Positions 41,146 to 51,957 of a stretch of DNA of 64,000 nt are shown piece after piece. The position numbers were made by a program, and so were the translations under genes. The stretch's first letter is position 1; each line of letters begins with the position of its first letter. Below the pieces are notes generated by a model that was given only the letters and a program-made list of their open reading frames with translations, ran no database searches and was not told the origin of the DNA. The DNA lies in assembly GCF_024298965.1 (NCBI RefSeq), contig NZ_CP085193.1:6076001-6140000 (forward strand), read 5' to 3'. This stretch comes from Streptomyces rapamycinicus NRRL 5491 (GTDB taxonomy: Bacteria > Actinomycetota > Actinomycetes > Streptomycetales > Streptomycetaceae).

Positions 41146-41745
41146 ATGGCAGGCGAGACCGTCATCACGGTCGTCGGCAATCTCGTCGACGACCCCGAGC
41201 TGCGTTTCACCCCGTCCGGTGCGGCGGTCGCGAAGTTCCGCGTCGCGTCCACTCCCCGTACCTTCGACCGGCAGACCAACGAGTGGAAGGACGGCGAGAG
41301 CCTCTTTCTCACGTGCTCGGTGTGGCGGCAGGCCGCGGAGAACGTGGCCGAGTCCCTTCAGCGCGGCATGCGCGTCATCGTGCAGGGCCGTCTGAAGCAG
41401 CGGTCCTATGAGGACCGCGAGGGGATCAAGCGCACGGTCTATGAGCTGGATGTCGACGAGGTCGGCGCCAGCCTGCGCAACGCCACAGCCAAGGTCACCA
41501 AGACCACCGGTCGCGGTGGTCAGGGTGGTTACGGCGGCGGTGGCGGTGGCGGCCAGGGCGGCGGTGGCTGGGGCGGTGGCCCCAGCGGCGGTGGCCCCAG
41601 CGGCGGCCAGCAGCAGGGCGGCGGCGCTCCGGCCGACGACCCGTGGGCGACCGGCGCTCCGGCCGGTGGCCAGGGCGGCGGTGGTGGTGGCTGGGGCGGC
41701 GGCTCCGGCAACTCCGGGGGCTACTCGGACGAGCCGCCCTTCTAG
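41146..41745 (+). CDS. ssb: Single-stranded DNA-binding protein
   Basis: Essential ssDNA-binding protein, 199 aa. OB fold in residues 1-110 ([36 protein letters not shown]), then a Gly-rich flexible linker and the acidic tip DEPPF that recruits partner proteins. GAGAGG lies upstream of the ATG. Transcribed with rpsF and rpsR. Confidence 0.96.
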   Translation: MAGETVITVVGNLVDDPELRFTPSGAAVAKFRVASTPRTFDRQTNEWKDGESLFLTCSVWRQAAENVAESLQRGMRVIVQGRLKQRSYEDREGIKRTVYELDVDEVGASLRNATAKVTKTTGRGGQGGYGGGGGGGQGGGGWGGGPSGGGPSGGQQQGGGAPADDPWATGAPAGGQGGGGGGWGGGSGNSGGYSDEPPF

Positions 41746-41757
41746 ACCCGAGGCGTT

Positions 41758-41771
41758 GTTTCACGTGAAAC
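41758..41771. repeat. parS site 8 (ssb-rpsR spacer)
   Basis: Perfect GTTTCACGTGAAAC, 12 bp after the ssb stop and inside the transcribed spacer of the operon. Confidence 0.95.
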
Positions 41772-41830
41772 AGCGCGCGGTCTGGTCGGGGCGACCAGCA
41801 CACACTTCTTGATCACACTGGAGAGATACA

Positions 41831-42067
41831 ATGGCGAAGCCGCCTGCTCGCAAGCCTAAGAAGAAGGTTTGCGTGTTCTGCAAGGAGAAGATCTCCTACG
41901 TCGACTACAAGGACACGAACCTGCTGCGGAAGTTCATCTCCGACCGCGGCAAGATCCGTGCCCGCCGGGTCACCGGCAACTGCACCCAGCACCAGCGTGA
42001 TGTCGCCACGGCCGTGAAGAACAGCCGTGAGATGGCGCTGCTGCCCTACACCTCCACCGCGCGATAA
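41831..42067 (+). CDS. rpsR: 30S ribosomal protein S18 (zinc-binding type)
   Basis: 78-aa S18. It keeps the Cys motif (VCVFCKEKI, then GNCTQHQRD), so it is the zinc-containing C+ form, the ordinary copy; Zur-controlled zinc-free paralogues lack these cysteines. Third gene of the operon. Confidence 0.95.
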   Translation: MAKPPARKPKKKVCVFCKEKISYVDYKDTNLLRKFISDRGKIRARRVTGNCTQHQRDVATAVKNSREMALLPYTSTAR

Positions 42068-42085
42068 GGGAAGGGTGACTGACTC

Positions 42086-42532
42086 ATGAAGATCATCCTC
42101 ACCCACGAGGTCTCCGGCCTCGGCACCGCCGGTGACGTCGTGGACGTCAAGGACGGTTACGCCCGTAACTACCTGGTTCCGCGTGGTCTGGCGCTCCGCT
42201 GGACCAAGGGCGGCGAGAAGGACGTCGAGCAGATCCGCCGCGGTCGTCGCATCCGCGAGATCGCCACGATCGAGCAGGCCAATGAGGTCAAGGCTCAGCT
42301 CGAGGGTGTCAAGGTGCGCCTGAAGACCCGTGCCGGCGACGCCGGCCGGCTGTTCGGCTCCGTCACCCCGGCCGACATCGCTTCGGCGATCAAGGACGCC
42401 GGTGGCCCGGAGGTCGACAAGCGCCGCATCGAGGTGCAGTCCCCGATCAAGACCCTGGGCGCGCACCAGGTCTCGGTCCGTCTGCATGCCGAGGTTGCCG
42501 CCAAGGTCGGCGTCGAGGTCGTCGCCGCCTGA
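42086..42532 (+). CDS. rplI: 50S ribosomal protein L9
   Basis: 148-aa L9. The N-terminal domain shows [20 protein letters not shown], the L9 signature, followed by the connecting helix and the C-terminal rRNA-binding domain. Last gene of the operon, 18 bp after rpsR, with a terminator behind it. Confidence 0.96.
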   Translation: MKIILTHEVSGLGTAGDVVDVKDGYARNYLVPRGLALRWTKGGEKDVEQIRRGRRIREIATIEQANEVKAQLEGVKVRLKTRAGDAGRLFGSVTPADIASAIKDAGGPEVDKRRIEVQSPIKTLGAHQVSVRLHAEVAAKVGVEVVAA

Positions 42533-42574
42533 CGACGGCCGTGACGGTCGCCGTCGGCACCGTGCACAGTGCAC

Positions 42575-42611
42575 CGGAGGGCCGCACCCCTGTTGTGGGT
42601 GCGGCCCTCCG
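42575..42611 (+). terminator. Terminator after rplI
   Basis: Perfect 15-bp stem (42575-42589 with 42597-42611) and a 7-base loop, 42 bp after rplI. Confidence 0.8.
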
Positions 42612-42720
42612 CCGTGTCTGGCCTTCTGCCGTGTCGGCGTTGTGCCGTGGCCGGCTCGGCCCTCGGCAGAGCTGCCCTCGGCCGAGCCGGGGGCTGGCTC
42701 GCGGGAGGCGGGATGTGGGC

Positions 42721-44061
42721 TCAGCCTCGTACCGCGCCGGTGACGATCCAGCGGCCGGAGCGGGTGCGCAGCCACAGGGTCGCCATCCGGACCGACATCA
42801 TCAGAGCCATGGTGCACCACAGCGCGGTCAGCCCCCCGCCGAACGAGGGCACCAGCAGCGCCACCGGGGCGAAGACGGCCAGGGTGGCGATCATCGCCCA
42901 GGCCAGATACGGCCCGTCGCCCGCGCCCATCAGTACGCCGTCGAGGACGAAGACCACACCCGAGACCGGCTGGATGAGGGCCGTGACCAGCAGGGCGGGC
43001 AGCAGGGCGTCCCGTACCGCGGAATCGGTGGTGAACAGGGGGATGAACAGCGGCCGGGAAGCCACCACCAGCAGGCCCAGCGCCACGCCCGAGGCGATGC
43101 CCCACTGCACCATGCGACGGCAGGCGGCCCGTGCCCCCTCCTCGTCGCCCGCCCCCAGACAGCGTCCGATGATCGCCTGGCCGGCGATGGCGATGGCGTC
43201 CAGGGCGAACGCCAGCAGGCTCCACAGGGTGAGCACGATCTGATGGGCGGCGATATCGGTGTCGCCCAGGCGGGCCGCCACGGCCGTCGCGATCAGCATC
43301 ACGGCGCGCAGCGAGAGCGTACGGATCAACAGCGGTGCCCCGGCGTGGGCACAGGCCCTGATGCCCGCGGCATCGGGGCGCAGCGAGGTGCCATGGCGCC
43401 GTGCGCCCCGGATGACGACGGCGAGGTAGACGGCGGCCATGGCGTTCTGGGCGATCACCGTGCCCCAGGCCGAGCCCGCGATGCCCAGCCCGGCCCCATA
43501 GACCAGGGTGGCGTTCAGCGCGGCGTTGGCCCCGAAGCCGCCGATGGCGACGTACAGCGGGGTGCGGGTGTCCTGGAGGCCGCGCAGCACACCGGTGGCG
43601 GCGAGCACCACCAGCATCGCGGGGATGCCGAGGGTGCTGATCCGCAGATAGGTGATGGCGTAGGGCGCGGCGGTGTCCGAGGCGCCGAAGAGGTCGACCA
43701 GGGCGGGGGCGGTGGGAAGGGCGACGGCGATGACGGCGGCGCCGAGCAGCAGGGCCAGCCAGATGCCGTCCATGCCCTGCCGTATAGCCCCGGCGAGATC
43801 GCCCGCCCCGACCCGGCGGGCCACCGCCGCGGTGGTGGCGTAGGCGAGGAAGACGAAGATGTTGACGGCGGTGGCGAGCAGGGCCGCGGCGACGCCCAGA
43901 CCGGCCAGCTGGGCGGTGCCCAGATGGCCGACGACGGCGCTGTCGACCATGACGAAGAGGGGTTCCGCCACGAGCGCGCCGAAGGCGGGAAGCGCGAGTG
44001 CGATGATCTCGCGGTCGTGGTGGCGCGCGGTGCTCCGCACGCTCGTGGAGGCCTGTGTCAT
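42721..44061 (-). CDS. MATE-family efflux transporter
   Basis: 446-aa multidrug/toxin-extrusion family protein with twelve membrane helices in two bundles. The MATE N-terminal LPAFGALVAEPLFVMVDSAV and the repeat LGDTDIAAHQIVLTLWSL are recognisable. The ATG at 44061 (MTQASTS) has no good ribosome site; an in-frame GTG seven codons upstream is possible. It stands between rplI and dnaB, as in other Streptomyces. The substrate is unknown; Na+ or H+ coupling cannot be told. Confidence 0.88.
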   Translation of the reverse strand: MTQASTSVRSTARHHDREIIALALPAFGALVAEPLFVMVDSAVVGHLGTAQLAGLGVAAALLATAVNIFVFLAYATTAAVARRVGAGDLAGAIRQGMDGIWLALLLGAAVIAVALPTAPALVDLFGASDTAAPYAITYLRISTLGIPAMLVVLAATGVLRGLQDTRTPLYVAIGGFGANAALNATLVYGAGLGIAGSAWGTVIAQNAMAAVYLAVVIRGARRHGTSLRPDAAGIRACAHAGAPLLIRTLSLRAVMLIATAVAARLGDTDIAAHQIVLTLWSLLAFALDAIAIAGQAIIGRCLGAGDEEGARAACRRMVQWGIASGVALGLLVVASRPLFIPLFTTDSAVRDALLPALLVTALIQPVSGVVFVLDGVLMGAGDGPYLAWAMIATLAVFAPVALLVPSFGGGLTALWCTMALMMSVRMATLWLRTRSGRWIVTGAVRG

Positions 44062-44074
44062 GAGGGCAATGTAA

Positions 44075-44337
44075 TCGTCCACAGGTAAGAGACACAAGCT
44101 CCCCCTGGTCCTTACAAGGCGGCGCACGGGACGATCTTCTCTGCGCCCTTTGTCGTGATCTTGCGCTGGGGGCGGAAGTTTTTCTTCTACACAGCCACTG
44201 GATAGAGAAACCGCAGGTCAGGCTTGGACTCTCGGGGTGATTGTGTGTTTGTCCACAGCACTGTCCCCCGGCCCGTGCACAGGTTCGCGCGACTTACCCA
44301 CAGGATGGATCCCATCATCCACATGCCCTGTGGATAA
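44075..44337. promoter_or_regulatory. DnaA-box cluster upstream of dnaB
   Basis: Non-coding MATE-dnaB spacer (44062-44521) with five DnaA-box-like 9-mers: TCGTCCACA (44075-44083), perfect TTGTCCACA (44249-44257), TTACCCACA (44294-44302), TCATCCACA (44315-44323) and, on the minus strand, perfect TTATCCACA (44329-44337). Boxes of this quality are otherwise concentrated at oriC and the dnaA promoter. It could regulate dnaB or titrate DnaA. Confidence 0.6.
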
Positions 44338-44521
44338 CCAAGTTGGCTGGCGGTCCCGACAGGCCTAACGTGGTCCGGCGCCCGCCACCCGATCCGGCCC
44401 TGGAAGCCCCGGCCTCCGATGCGCCGTGTCCGGAAAGCCGGCCGCTCAGTTGTGTCATAGCCGTGCCGTAAGAAGGACGGGCACGGCGAGGTTCGCTTCG
44501 CGGACGGGAGGAGGTGGCGGG

Positions 44522-46000
44522 GTGAGCGTGCCCGAGCCCATGGACGACCCATGGGCGGACTCCGGCCCGTCCGAGCGGTTCCCGTCCCCCCGCTTCCGCC
44601 GCGGTGAGGGCGGCGGCCGGGGCCGCGACGGCCAGGACCGCGATGGAGGCGGCGGCTCGCCCTGGGAGGGCTCCGGCTTCGAGCGCGTTCCGCCCCAGGA
44701 TCTCGACGCCGAGCAGTCCGTCCTCGGCGGCATGCTGCTCTCCAAGGACGCCATCGCCGACGTGGTCGAGGTCCTCAAGGGCAATGACTTCTACCGGCCC
44801 GCCCATGAGACCGTCTACCAGGCCATCCTGGACCTCTACGCCAAGGGTGAGCCGGCCGACCCGATCACCGTCGCCGCGGAGCTGACCAAGCGCGGCGAGA
44901 TCGCCCGGGTCGGCGGCGCCTCGTACCTCCACACCCTCGTCCAGTCGGTCCCCACCGCCGCCAACGCCGAGTACTACGCGGAGATCGTCCACGAGCGCGC
45001 CGTGCTGCGCCGCCTCGTCGAGGCCGGCACCCGCATCACCCAGATGGGATACGCGGCGGACGGGGACGTCGACGAGATCGTCAACAACGCCCAGGCCGAG
45101 ATCTACGCCGTCACCGAGCAGCGCACCAGCGAGGACTATCTGCCGCTCGGCGACATCATGGAGGGCGCGCTCGACGAGATCGAGGCGATCGGCTCGCGCA
45201 GCGGACAGATGTCCGGCGTGCCCACCGGCTTCACCGACCTGGACTCCCTGACGAACGGGCTGCACCCGGGCCAGATGATCGTCATCGCCGCCCGCCCCGC
45301 GATGGGTAAGTCCACCCTGGCCCTCGACTTCGCGCGCGCCTGCTCCATCAAGCACGCCATGCCGAGCGTCATCTTCTCCCTGGAGATGGGCCGCAACGAG
45401 ATCGCGATGCGTCTGCTCTCCGCCGAGGCCCGGGTGGCGCTCCACCACATGCGCTCCGGCAGCATGACCGACGAGGACTGGACCCGGCTGGCCCGCCGGA
45501 TGCCGGACGTCTCCCAGGCCCCGCTCTTCATCGACGACTCCCCGAACCTGTCGATGATGGAGATCCGCGCCAAGTGCCGCCGCCTCAAGCAGCGCAATGA
45601 CCTCCAACTGGTCATCATCGACTACCTCCAGCTGATGCAGTCCGGCGGCGCCCGGCGCCCCGAGAGCCGTCAGCAGGAGGTCTCGGACATGTCGCGAAAC
45701 CTGAAGCTGCTGGCCAAGGAGCTGGAAGTACCGGTCATCGCGCTCTCCCAGTTGAACCGAGGCCCCGAGCAGCGCACGGACAAGAAGCCGATGGTCTCGG
45801 ACCTCCGAGAGAGTGGATCCATCGAGCAGGACGCCGACATGGTCATCCTGCTCCACCGCGAGGACGCCTACGAGAAGGAGTCGCCGCGCGCGGGCGAGGC
45901 GGACCTGATCGTGGCCAAGCACCGTAACGGCCCGACGGCCACGATCACGGTCGCCTTCCAGGGCCACTACTCCCGCTTCGTGGACATGGCCCAGACCTGA
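44522..46000 (+). CDS. dnaB: Replicative DNA helicase DnaB
   Basis: Hexameric 5'-3' helicase, 492 aa from the GTG at 44522, preceded by GGAGGAGG. After a disordered Gly/Arg/Asp-rich head of 55 residues comes the N-terminal domain (PPQDLDAEQSVLGGMLLSKD), then the RecA-like ATPase with Walker A ARPAMGKST and Walker B LVIIDYLQLM. No intein interrupts the usual insertion sites. DciA, encoded beside recF, is its likely loader. Confidence 0.96.
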   Translation: MSVPEPMDDPWADSGPSERFPSPRFRRGEGGGRGRDGQDRDGGGGSPWEGSGFERVPPQDLDAEQSVLGGMLLSKDAIADVVEVLKGNDFYRPAHETVYQAILDLYAKGEPADPITVAAELTKRGEIARVGGASYLHTLVQSVPTAANAEYYAEIVHERAVLRRLVEAGTRITQMGYAADGDVDEIVNNAQAEIYAVTEQRTSEDYLPLGDIMEGALDEIEAIGSRSGQMSGVPTGFTDLDSLTNGLHPGQMIVIAARPAMGKSTLALDFARACSIKHAMPSVIFSLEMGRNEIAMRLLSAEARVALHHMRSGSMTDEDWTRLARRMPDVSQAPLFIDDSPNLSMMEIRAKCRRLKQRNDLQLVIIDYLQLMQSGGARRPESRQQEVSDMSRNLKLLAKELEVPVIALSQLNRGPEQRTDKKPMVSDLRESGSIEQDADMVILLHREDAYEKESPRAGEADLIVAKHRNGPTATITVAFQGHYSRFVDMAQT

Positions 46001-46051
46001 CAGCCGACGCCCGTGTAGGTGTCCAGAGTCCGTCGGGCAACGCTAGTCGTC

Positions 46052-46070
46052 GAGGTACCAGCAGTACCTC
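46052..46070. promoter_or_regulatory. Inverted repeat before the XRE regulator
   Basis: Perfect GAGGTAC / GTACCTC arms (7 bp, 5-base spacer) 34 bp upstream of the regulator start; a likely operator. TACAGT at 46092-46097 may be the -10 of a leaderless transcript. Confidence 0.5.
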
Positions 46071-46103
46071 CCTTGGCCTGCACGACGGGCTTACAGTGCG
46101 GAG

Positions 46104-46985
46104 ATGGCTATGTTGGATCTACGCACCGAGATCCGGGAGTTTCTCAGCTCGCGTCGCGCCCGCATCGCACCCGAGCAGGCAGGCCTGACTGCCTACGGCG
46201 GCAACCGTCGGGTCAAAGGTCTGCGCCGCGAAGAAGTAGCGCTACTGGCAGGGGTATCGGTCGACTACTACGTGCGCATGGAGCGCGGCAGCCTCGCTGG
46301 TGCTTCCGACGGCGTGCTCGAGGCGTTGGCCTCTGCCTTGCAACTCGACGAGGCGGAGCGTGAGCACCTGTTTCACCTCGCGCGCCAATCCGGCGCGCCC
46401 AGCGGCCCACGCCGGCGTAGGCCTGCTGTGGCGGTGCGCTCGACGCTGCAGCAGGTGCTCGACGCGATCTCCGATGCGCCGGCCTGGATCGGTAACGGCC
46501 GTTATGACGTGCTCGCCATGAATCAACTCGCTCGCGCGCTGTATTCACCGGTGCTGGTCGACTCGCGACGGCCCGCGAACACAGCGCGGTTCGTCTATCT
46601 GAACCCCGAGGCGGCCCGAGATTTTTTTGTCGACTACGACCAAATTGCCAGTAATGTGGCCGCGAAGCTACGCATGGAAGCCGGCCGCAATCCACGGGAC
46701 GAGGAGCTGATCGCTCTGGTCGGCGAACTGTCAACGTGCAGTGAGCTATTTCGGCAGCGGTGGGCATCTCAGGACGTGCGGCTGCACCGGTCCGGCCGCA
46801 AGCGTGTGCGCCATCCGATCGTGGGCCAGCTCGACTTGGACGTCGAGCCCCTGGAACTGGCCGCCGAACCCAGCCTGCACCTGAACGTCTACACCGCCCC
46901 CGCGGGCACACCGGCCGCTGACGGTCTAGCGCTACTGGCGTCGTGGGCGGCCACGCAACAGACGATGGCCACCGAGCACGGATAG
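46104..46985 (+). CDS. XRE-family regulator with MmyB-like ligand domain
   Basis: 293-aa regulator. The helix-turn-helix (about 35-90: RVKGLRREEVALLAGVSVDY, MERGSLAGASDGVLEALASA) is followed by an MmyB-like PAS/ligand-binding region with the family landmarks APAWIGNGRYDVLAMNQLARA and FVYLNPEAARDFF. Such proteins usually sit beside an oxidoreductase they control. Here the convergent aldo/keto reductase and the dehydrogenase beyond are the likely targets. Codon use is less G/C-rich at third positions than in dnaB, which supports acquisition. Confidence 0.88.
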   Translation: MAMLDLRTEIREFLSSRRARIAPEQAGLTAYGGNRRVKGLRREEVALLAGVSVDYYVRMERGSLAGASDGVLEALASALQLDEAEREHLFHLARQSGAPSGPRRRRPAVAVRSTLQQVLDAISDAPAWIGNGRYDVLAMNQLARALYSPVLVDSRRPANTARFVYLNPEAARDFFVDYDQIASNVAAKLRMEAGRNPRDEELIALVGELSTCSELFRQRWASQDVRLHRSGRKRVRHPIVGQLDLDVEPLELAAEPSLHLNVYTAPAGTPAADGLALLASWAATQQTMATEHG

Positions 46986-48990
<2,005 letters not shown>

Positions 48991-49581
48991 TGGTCTCCGT
49001 CCCTTCTGTCGTGGAAGAATGTGCCGTCGCGGTCGCGCATTCGGGGCAGCTGAATTGAACTGATGGGGGTAAAGCTGCAGTGCGTGTCCATGGAGTGTTG
49101 TCGGCGCTTTCGATCAGGGCGTCTGGGACGGGTTCTCGGGCGGCCGCCGTACGCGCCTCCCGTGGATCCATTACTTTTCCTCTGTGTAGCTGGGAGCCGA
49201 CTCAAACAGGCTGACAGGCGTCCTGGACGTCTGGGAGACCCTGGTGATACAGGTACTGTGAGAGCCACCCTTGTCTGGTGCGCCGGCTCACGCTGCCACA
49301 ATCCCCTCCTGCACAGTCATTTTCTTGATTGCTTTGATCTGTATTGCGACCCGGTATCGTCTGAGGCTTTGCGGGGTGGTTTGGGGGGTGTTGGCCTGAT
49401 CTCGGCGACCTCGGCTTTTGAGATCAGCTCGCCGGTATCGGGATCGATGACCGCTTTCGGGTAGCGGATCGGGGTCCATGCGCCTTCGGGTATGGCGGCG
49501 GTTGCCGGCGCCCGGTCCGCGCTTTGCCGATCTCGCAAAGAAGTTTGTCGGGTGGTCCTGGGCGGGGGCAGGTTGGTGGGC
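48991..49581. other. Spacer with transposase remnant
   Basis: Gene-poor stretch of 590 bp upstream of the dehydrogenase and the methyltransferase. It should contain the dehydrogenase promoter near 49000. Apart from the transposase-like fragment at 49398-49510 nothing coding was recognised. Parts (49315-49400) are poorer in G/C than the surroundings. Confidence 0.4.
49398..49510 (-). pseudogene. Remnant of an IS1380-type transposase
   Basis: The minus strand reads IPEGAWTPIRYPKAVIDPDT and then GELISKAEVAEI, which I recognise as a stretch before the C-terminal part of IS1380-family transposases of actinobacteria (AWTPI-YPKA---D---G--ISDAEVAEI). The similarity stops abruptly after AEVAEI and no start, catalytic residues or terminal repeats are seen. 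Recognition is from memory, so the family name is tentative. Confidence 0.4.
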
Positions 49582-50184
49582 ATGGATAAACAGTTCTGGG
49601 ACGACATGTACGGCAGTCGTGATCAGCTCTTCAGCGGGGCGCCCAACGGGGTGCTCGTCAGCGAGGTCGCCGAGCTGCCACCGGGGCAGGCGCTCGATGT
49701 GGGGTGCGGGGAGGGCGGCGACGCGGTCTGGCTGGCTCGGCGGGGGTGGCAGGTGACCGCGGTGGACATCTCCCGGGTCGCCCTGGAGCGTGCCGCCGCT
49801 TCGGCCGCGGACATCGAGGGCCGGGTGGCGTGGAGGCGGGCCGATCTGACCAGTACGGCGCTCCCGGCCGCGGCGTTCGACCTGGTGTCGGTCCAGTACT
49901 TTCCGCTCAAGCGCCGGCCGGACCACGGCGCGGTGCGTGGCCTGCTGGACGCCGTCGCGCCCGGGGGCACGCTGCTGTTCGCCACGCACGACCTCGCCGA
50001 TCTGACCCCGCACCCGGAGCAGGGCTTCGACCCCGGGGACTACTACCAGCCCGACGACGTCGCCAGGGTGCTCGACGACGACTGGGCGGTCGTGGTCAAC
50101 GAGACCCGTCCACGCACCGCTCCCGCCCCCGCCGGCACCCACCACACCCATGACACCGTGCTGCGAGCTCGACGGCTGAGGTAA
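49582..50184 (+). CDS. SAM-dependent methyltransferase
   Basis: 200-aa class I methyltransferase. Motif I is ALDVGCGEGGDAVWLARRGW, motif II TAVDISRVALERAA, and a tellurite-resistance TehB-like opening FWDDMYGSRDQLFSGAPN. The ATG at 49582 (MDKQFWDDMY) is chosen because it begins the family homology. It converges on def. The substrate is unknown. Confidence 0.85.
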   Translation: MDKQFWDDMYGSRDQLFSGAPNGVLVSEVAELPPGQALDVGCGEGGDAVWLARRGWQVTAVDISRVALERAAASAADIEGRVAWRRADLTSTALPAAAFDLVSVQYFPLKRRPDHGAVRGLLDAVAPGGTLLFATHDLADLTPHPEQGFDPGDYYQPDDVARVLDDDWAVVVNETRPRTAPAPAGTHHTHDTVLRARRLR

Positions 50185-50220
50185 GGGGGGAGCCGGGGCC
50201 AAGGCGGCAGCCGGCCCCGG

Positions 50221-50886
50221 TCAGGGCTGGAGCTGGTGGCCCAGGGCCGTCGCCTTCTCCACGCGGCGGGCGAGGACCTCCTCATGACGGTCCGCCATCT
50301 GCCGCAGGGCGTCCTTGCGGTCGCGCTTCGAGAGCCGGTCGATGTAGAGGTGCCCCGAGAGGTGGTCGGCCTCGTGCTGCAGACACCGGGCGAAGTAGCC
50401 GGTGCCCTCGATCACCAGCGGGTTGCCGTCCTTGTCGACGCCGCGGACCACGGTGCGGTCGGTGCGCGGTACGTCCATCCGTGCGCCCGGTACGGACAGA
50501 CAGCCCTCGGCCTCCTCGATGAGCAGCCGGTGGGCCGGGTCGGGCTGGTCCAGGACGGGGTTGATGATGTGGCCGATGTGCCGTACGCCGTGGTCGTCGG
50601 GGCAGTCGTAGACGAACAGTCGCAGGTCGACGTCGACCTGATTGGCCGCCAGCCCGGCGCCGTCGGCGATGTACATGGTGAGGAACATGTCGTCGATGAG
50701 GGCGCTCAGCTCGGGCGTGCCGAACTCGGTCACCTCGCGGCAGGAGCGGCGGAGCACCTCCTCGCCGACCTCGGTGATCCGGCGGGGGGAACCGCGCCCG
50801 GCCTCGGGAGGCAGCGCCGGATAGGAGTCGACGGGTTTCCCCTGCACCAGGACGCGCACCGCTGACCTCACCTTTTCCGCCCCCAC
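50221..50886 (-). CDS. def: Peptide deformylase
   Basis: Removes the N-formyl group from new proteins; metal enzyme, 221 aa. The three motifs are intact: GAGLAANQ (76-83), EGCLS (127-131) and HEADH (171-175). An N-terminal extension of about 35 residues is Pro/Arg-rich. The GTG at 50886 is given, but the GTG at 50859 (VRVLVQG) has a better ribosome site (AAGGTGAGG) and may be the true start. Confidence 0.92.
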   Translation of the reverse strand: MGAEKVRSAVRVLVQGKPVDSYPALPPEAGRGSPRRITEVGEEVLRRSCREVTEFGTPELSALIDDMFLTMYIADGAGLAANQVDVDLRLFVYDCPDDHGVRHIGHIINPVLDQPDPAHRLLIEEAEGCLSVPGARMDVPRTDRTVVRGVDKDGNPLVIEGTGYFARCLQHEADHLSGHLYIDRLSKRDRKDALRQMADRHEEVLARRVEKATALGHQLQP

Positions 50887-51011
50887 TGCTGGCCGCCTGA
50901 TGGCCGCTCACGGCCGCTGAGGCCGCCCCCGCCGATGGTCATGTCCGGCCAACGTAGCAGGGGCGGTTCGGCCGCGGCTCGGGCCCGCGTCAGATCGCGT
51001 CAGGTACGGGG

Positions 51012-51350
51012 TCAGAGCGCTTCGCCGAGCTCCTCCAGCAGCCGCCGCTTGCTGCGGGCCCCGACCAGCGACCGCACCGGCTCGCCCGACCGGAACAGCA
51101 TCAGAGTGGGCATCGAGAGGACCCCGTACGCGTTGGTGGTGGAGGGGTTCTCGTCCACGTCCAGGGACACCACCTTCAGCCGGTGGCCCTCCTCCTGCGC
51201 GATCTCCGCCAGCACCGGCGCGATCATCCGGCACGGCGGGCACCACGATGCGGTGAACTTCACCAGCACCGGCAGCTCGGCCGCCAGCACCTCCTCGGCG
51301 AAGGTGGCGTCCGTGACCGTGGCCACTCCCCCGGTGTGTGTCAGTGACAT
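51012..51350 (-). CDS. Thioredoxin with CPPC active site
   Basis: 112-aa thioredoxin whose active site is WCPPC (Cys37, Cys40) rather than WCGPC, with cis-Pro in LSMPT. The Pro change usually alters redox potential. AAGGGAG precedes the ATG. It lies 58 bp downstream of a MerR regulator in the same direction, so it is probably induced by the signal that regulator senses. Separate from the trxB-trxA pair at 18360-19682. Confidence 0.9.
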   Translation of the reverse strand: MSLTHTGGVATVTDATFAEEVLAAELPVLVKFTASWCPPCRMIAPVLAEIAQEEGHRLKVVSLDVDENPSTTNAYGVLSMPTLMLFRSGEPVRSLVGARSKRRLLEELGEAL

Positions 51351-51408
51351 GTCATATCTCCCTTGGAGTCTTCGTCGTGCGGGTGGAGCCGTTGTGGTTA
51401 CGGCGGAC

Positions 51409-51840
51409 TCACGGGCCGGGCGGTGTCAGCTCGCAGCGCGGCTCCGGGGCCCCTTCGGGCGCCGTCGCCGCGGCCTCCAGCTCCGCGCGGGCCCGCTCCG
51501 CCTGGACGAGCTGTGTCCCCACCCGCTTCCGGATCGCGCCCAGCCGGGCGATGCACTCGTCCAGCTCGGCGAGCTTGCGCCGGTAGACCTCCAGCGAGGC
51601 CGGGCAGGAGTCGCCGGCCGGATGGCCGGAGCGCAGGCACTCGACGAACGGACGCGTCTCCTCCAGCTCGAAGCCGAAGTCCCGCAGCGTGCGGATCTGC
51701 TGGAGCAGCCGCAGGTCCTCCTCGTCGTACGACCGGTAACCATTGCCGGTGCGGCGCGCGGGCAGCAGCCCGAGCGACTCGTAATAGCGCAGGGTGCGGG
51801 TGGTCGTACCCGCCCGTTCGGCCAGCTCTCCGATCCGCAT
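51409..51840 (-). CDS. MerR-family regulator
   Basis: 143-aa regulator. The winged helix starts MRIGELAERAGTTTRTLRYY, and YRSYDEEDLRLLQQIRTLRD is the family signature. A dimerisation helix and a loop with two cysteines (ECLRSGHPAGDSCPAS, about 79-90) could sense metals or thiol oxidation. An in-frame reading far upstream exists but starts antisense to the next gene; ATG at 51840 is correct by homology. Upstream repeats (51843-51861) are a likely binding site. Confidence 0.9.
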   Translation of the reverse strand: MRIGELAERAGTTTRTLRYYESLGLLPARRTGNGYRSYDEEDLRLLQQIRTLRDFGFELEETRPFVECLRSGHPAGDSCPASLEVYRRKLAELDECIARLGAIRKRVGTQLVQAERARAELEAAATAPEGAPEPRCELTPPGP

Positions 51841-51842
51841 GA

Positions 51843-51874
51843 CTTGACGGTAGACCTTGACCCCGGCGTAAAGG
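51843..51874. promoter_or_regulatory. Possible MerR-type promoter/operator
   Basis: Two CTTGAC copies (51843-51848 and 51856-51861). On the plus strand TTGACG (51844-51849) and TAAAGG (51869-51874) are 19 bp apart, the long spacing typical of MerR-activated promoters, pointing at the serine hydrolase gene. Confidence 0.35.
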
Positions 51875-51957
51875 CCAGGGCGCGGTGCGCGGCCGGGTGG
51901 CGCCCGGCCGCGCACCGGTGACTGACCGTTGTCAGACCCTCGCCGTAGAGTGCCGAT

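Noticed and set aside
41813..44095. 760-codon minus-strand open frame over rpsR, rplI and the MATE gene
   Set aside because: It runs through genes on both strands in the wrong frame and gives an Arg/Gly/His-rich composition typical of shadow frames.
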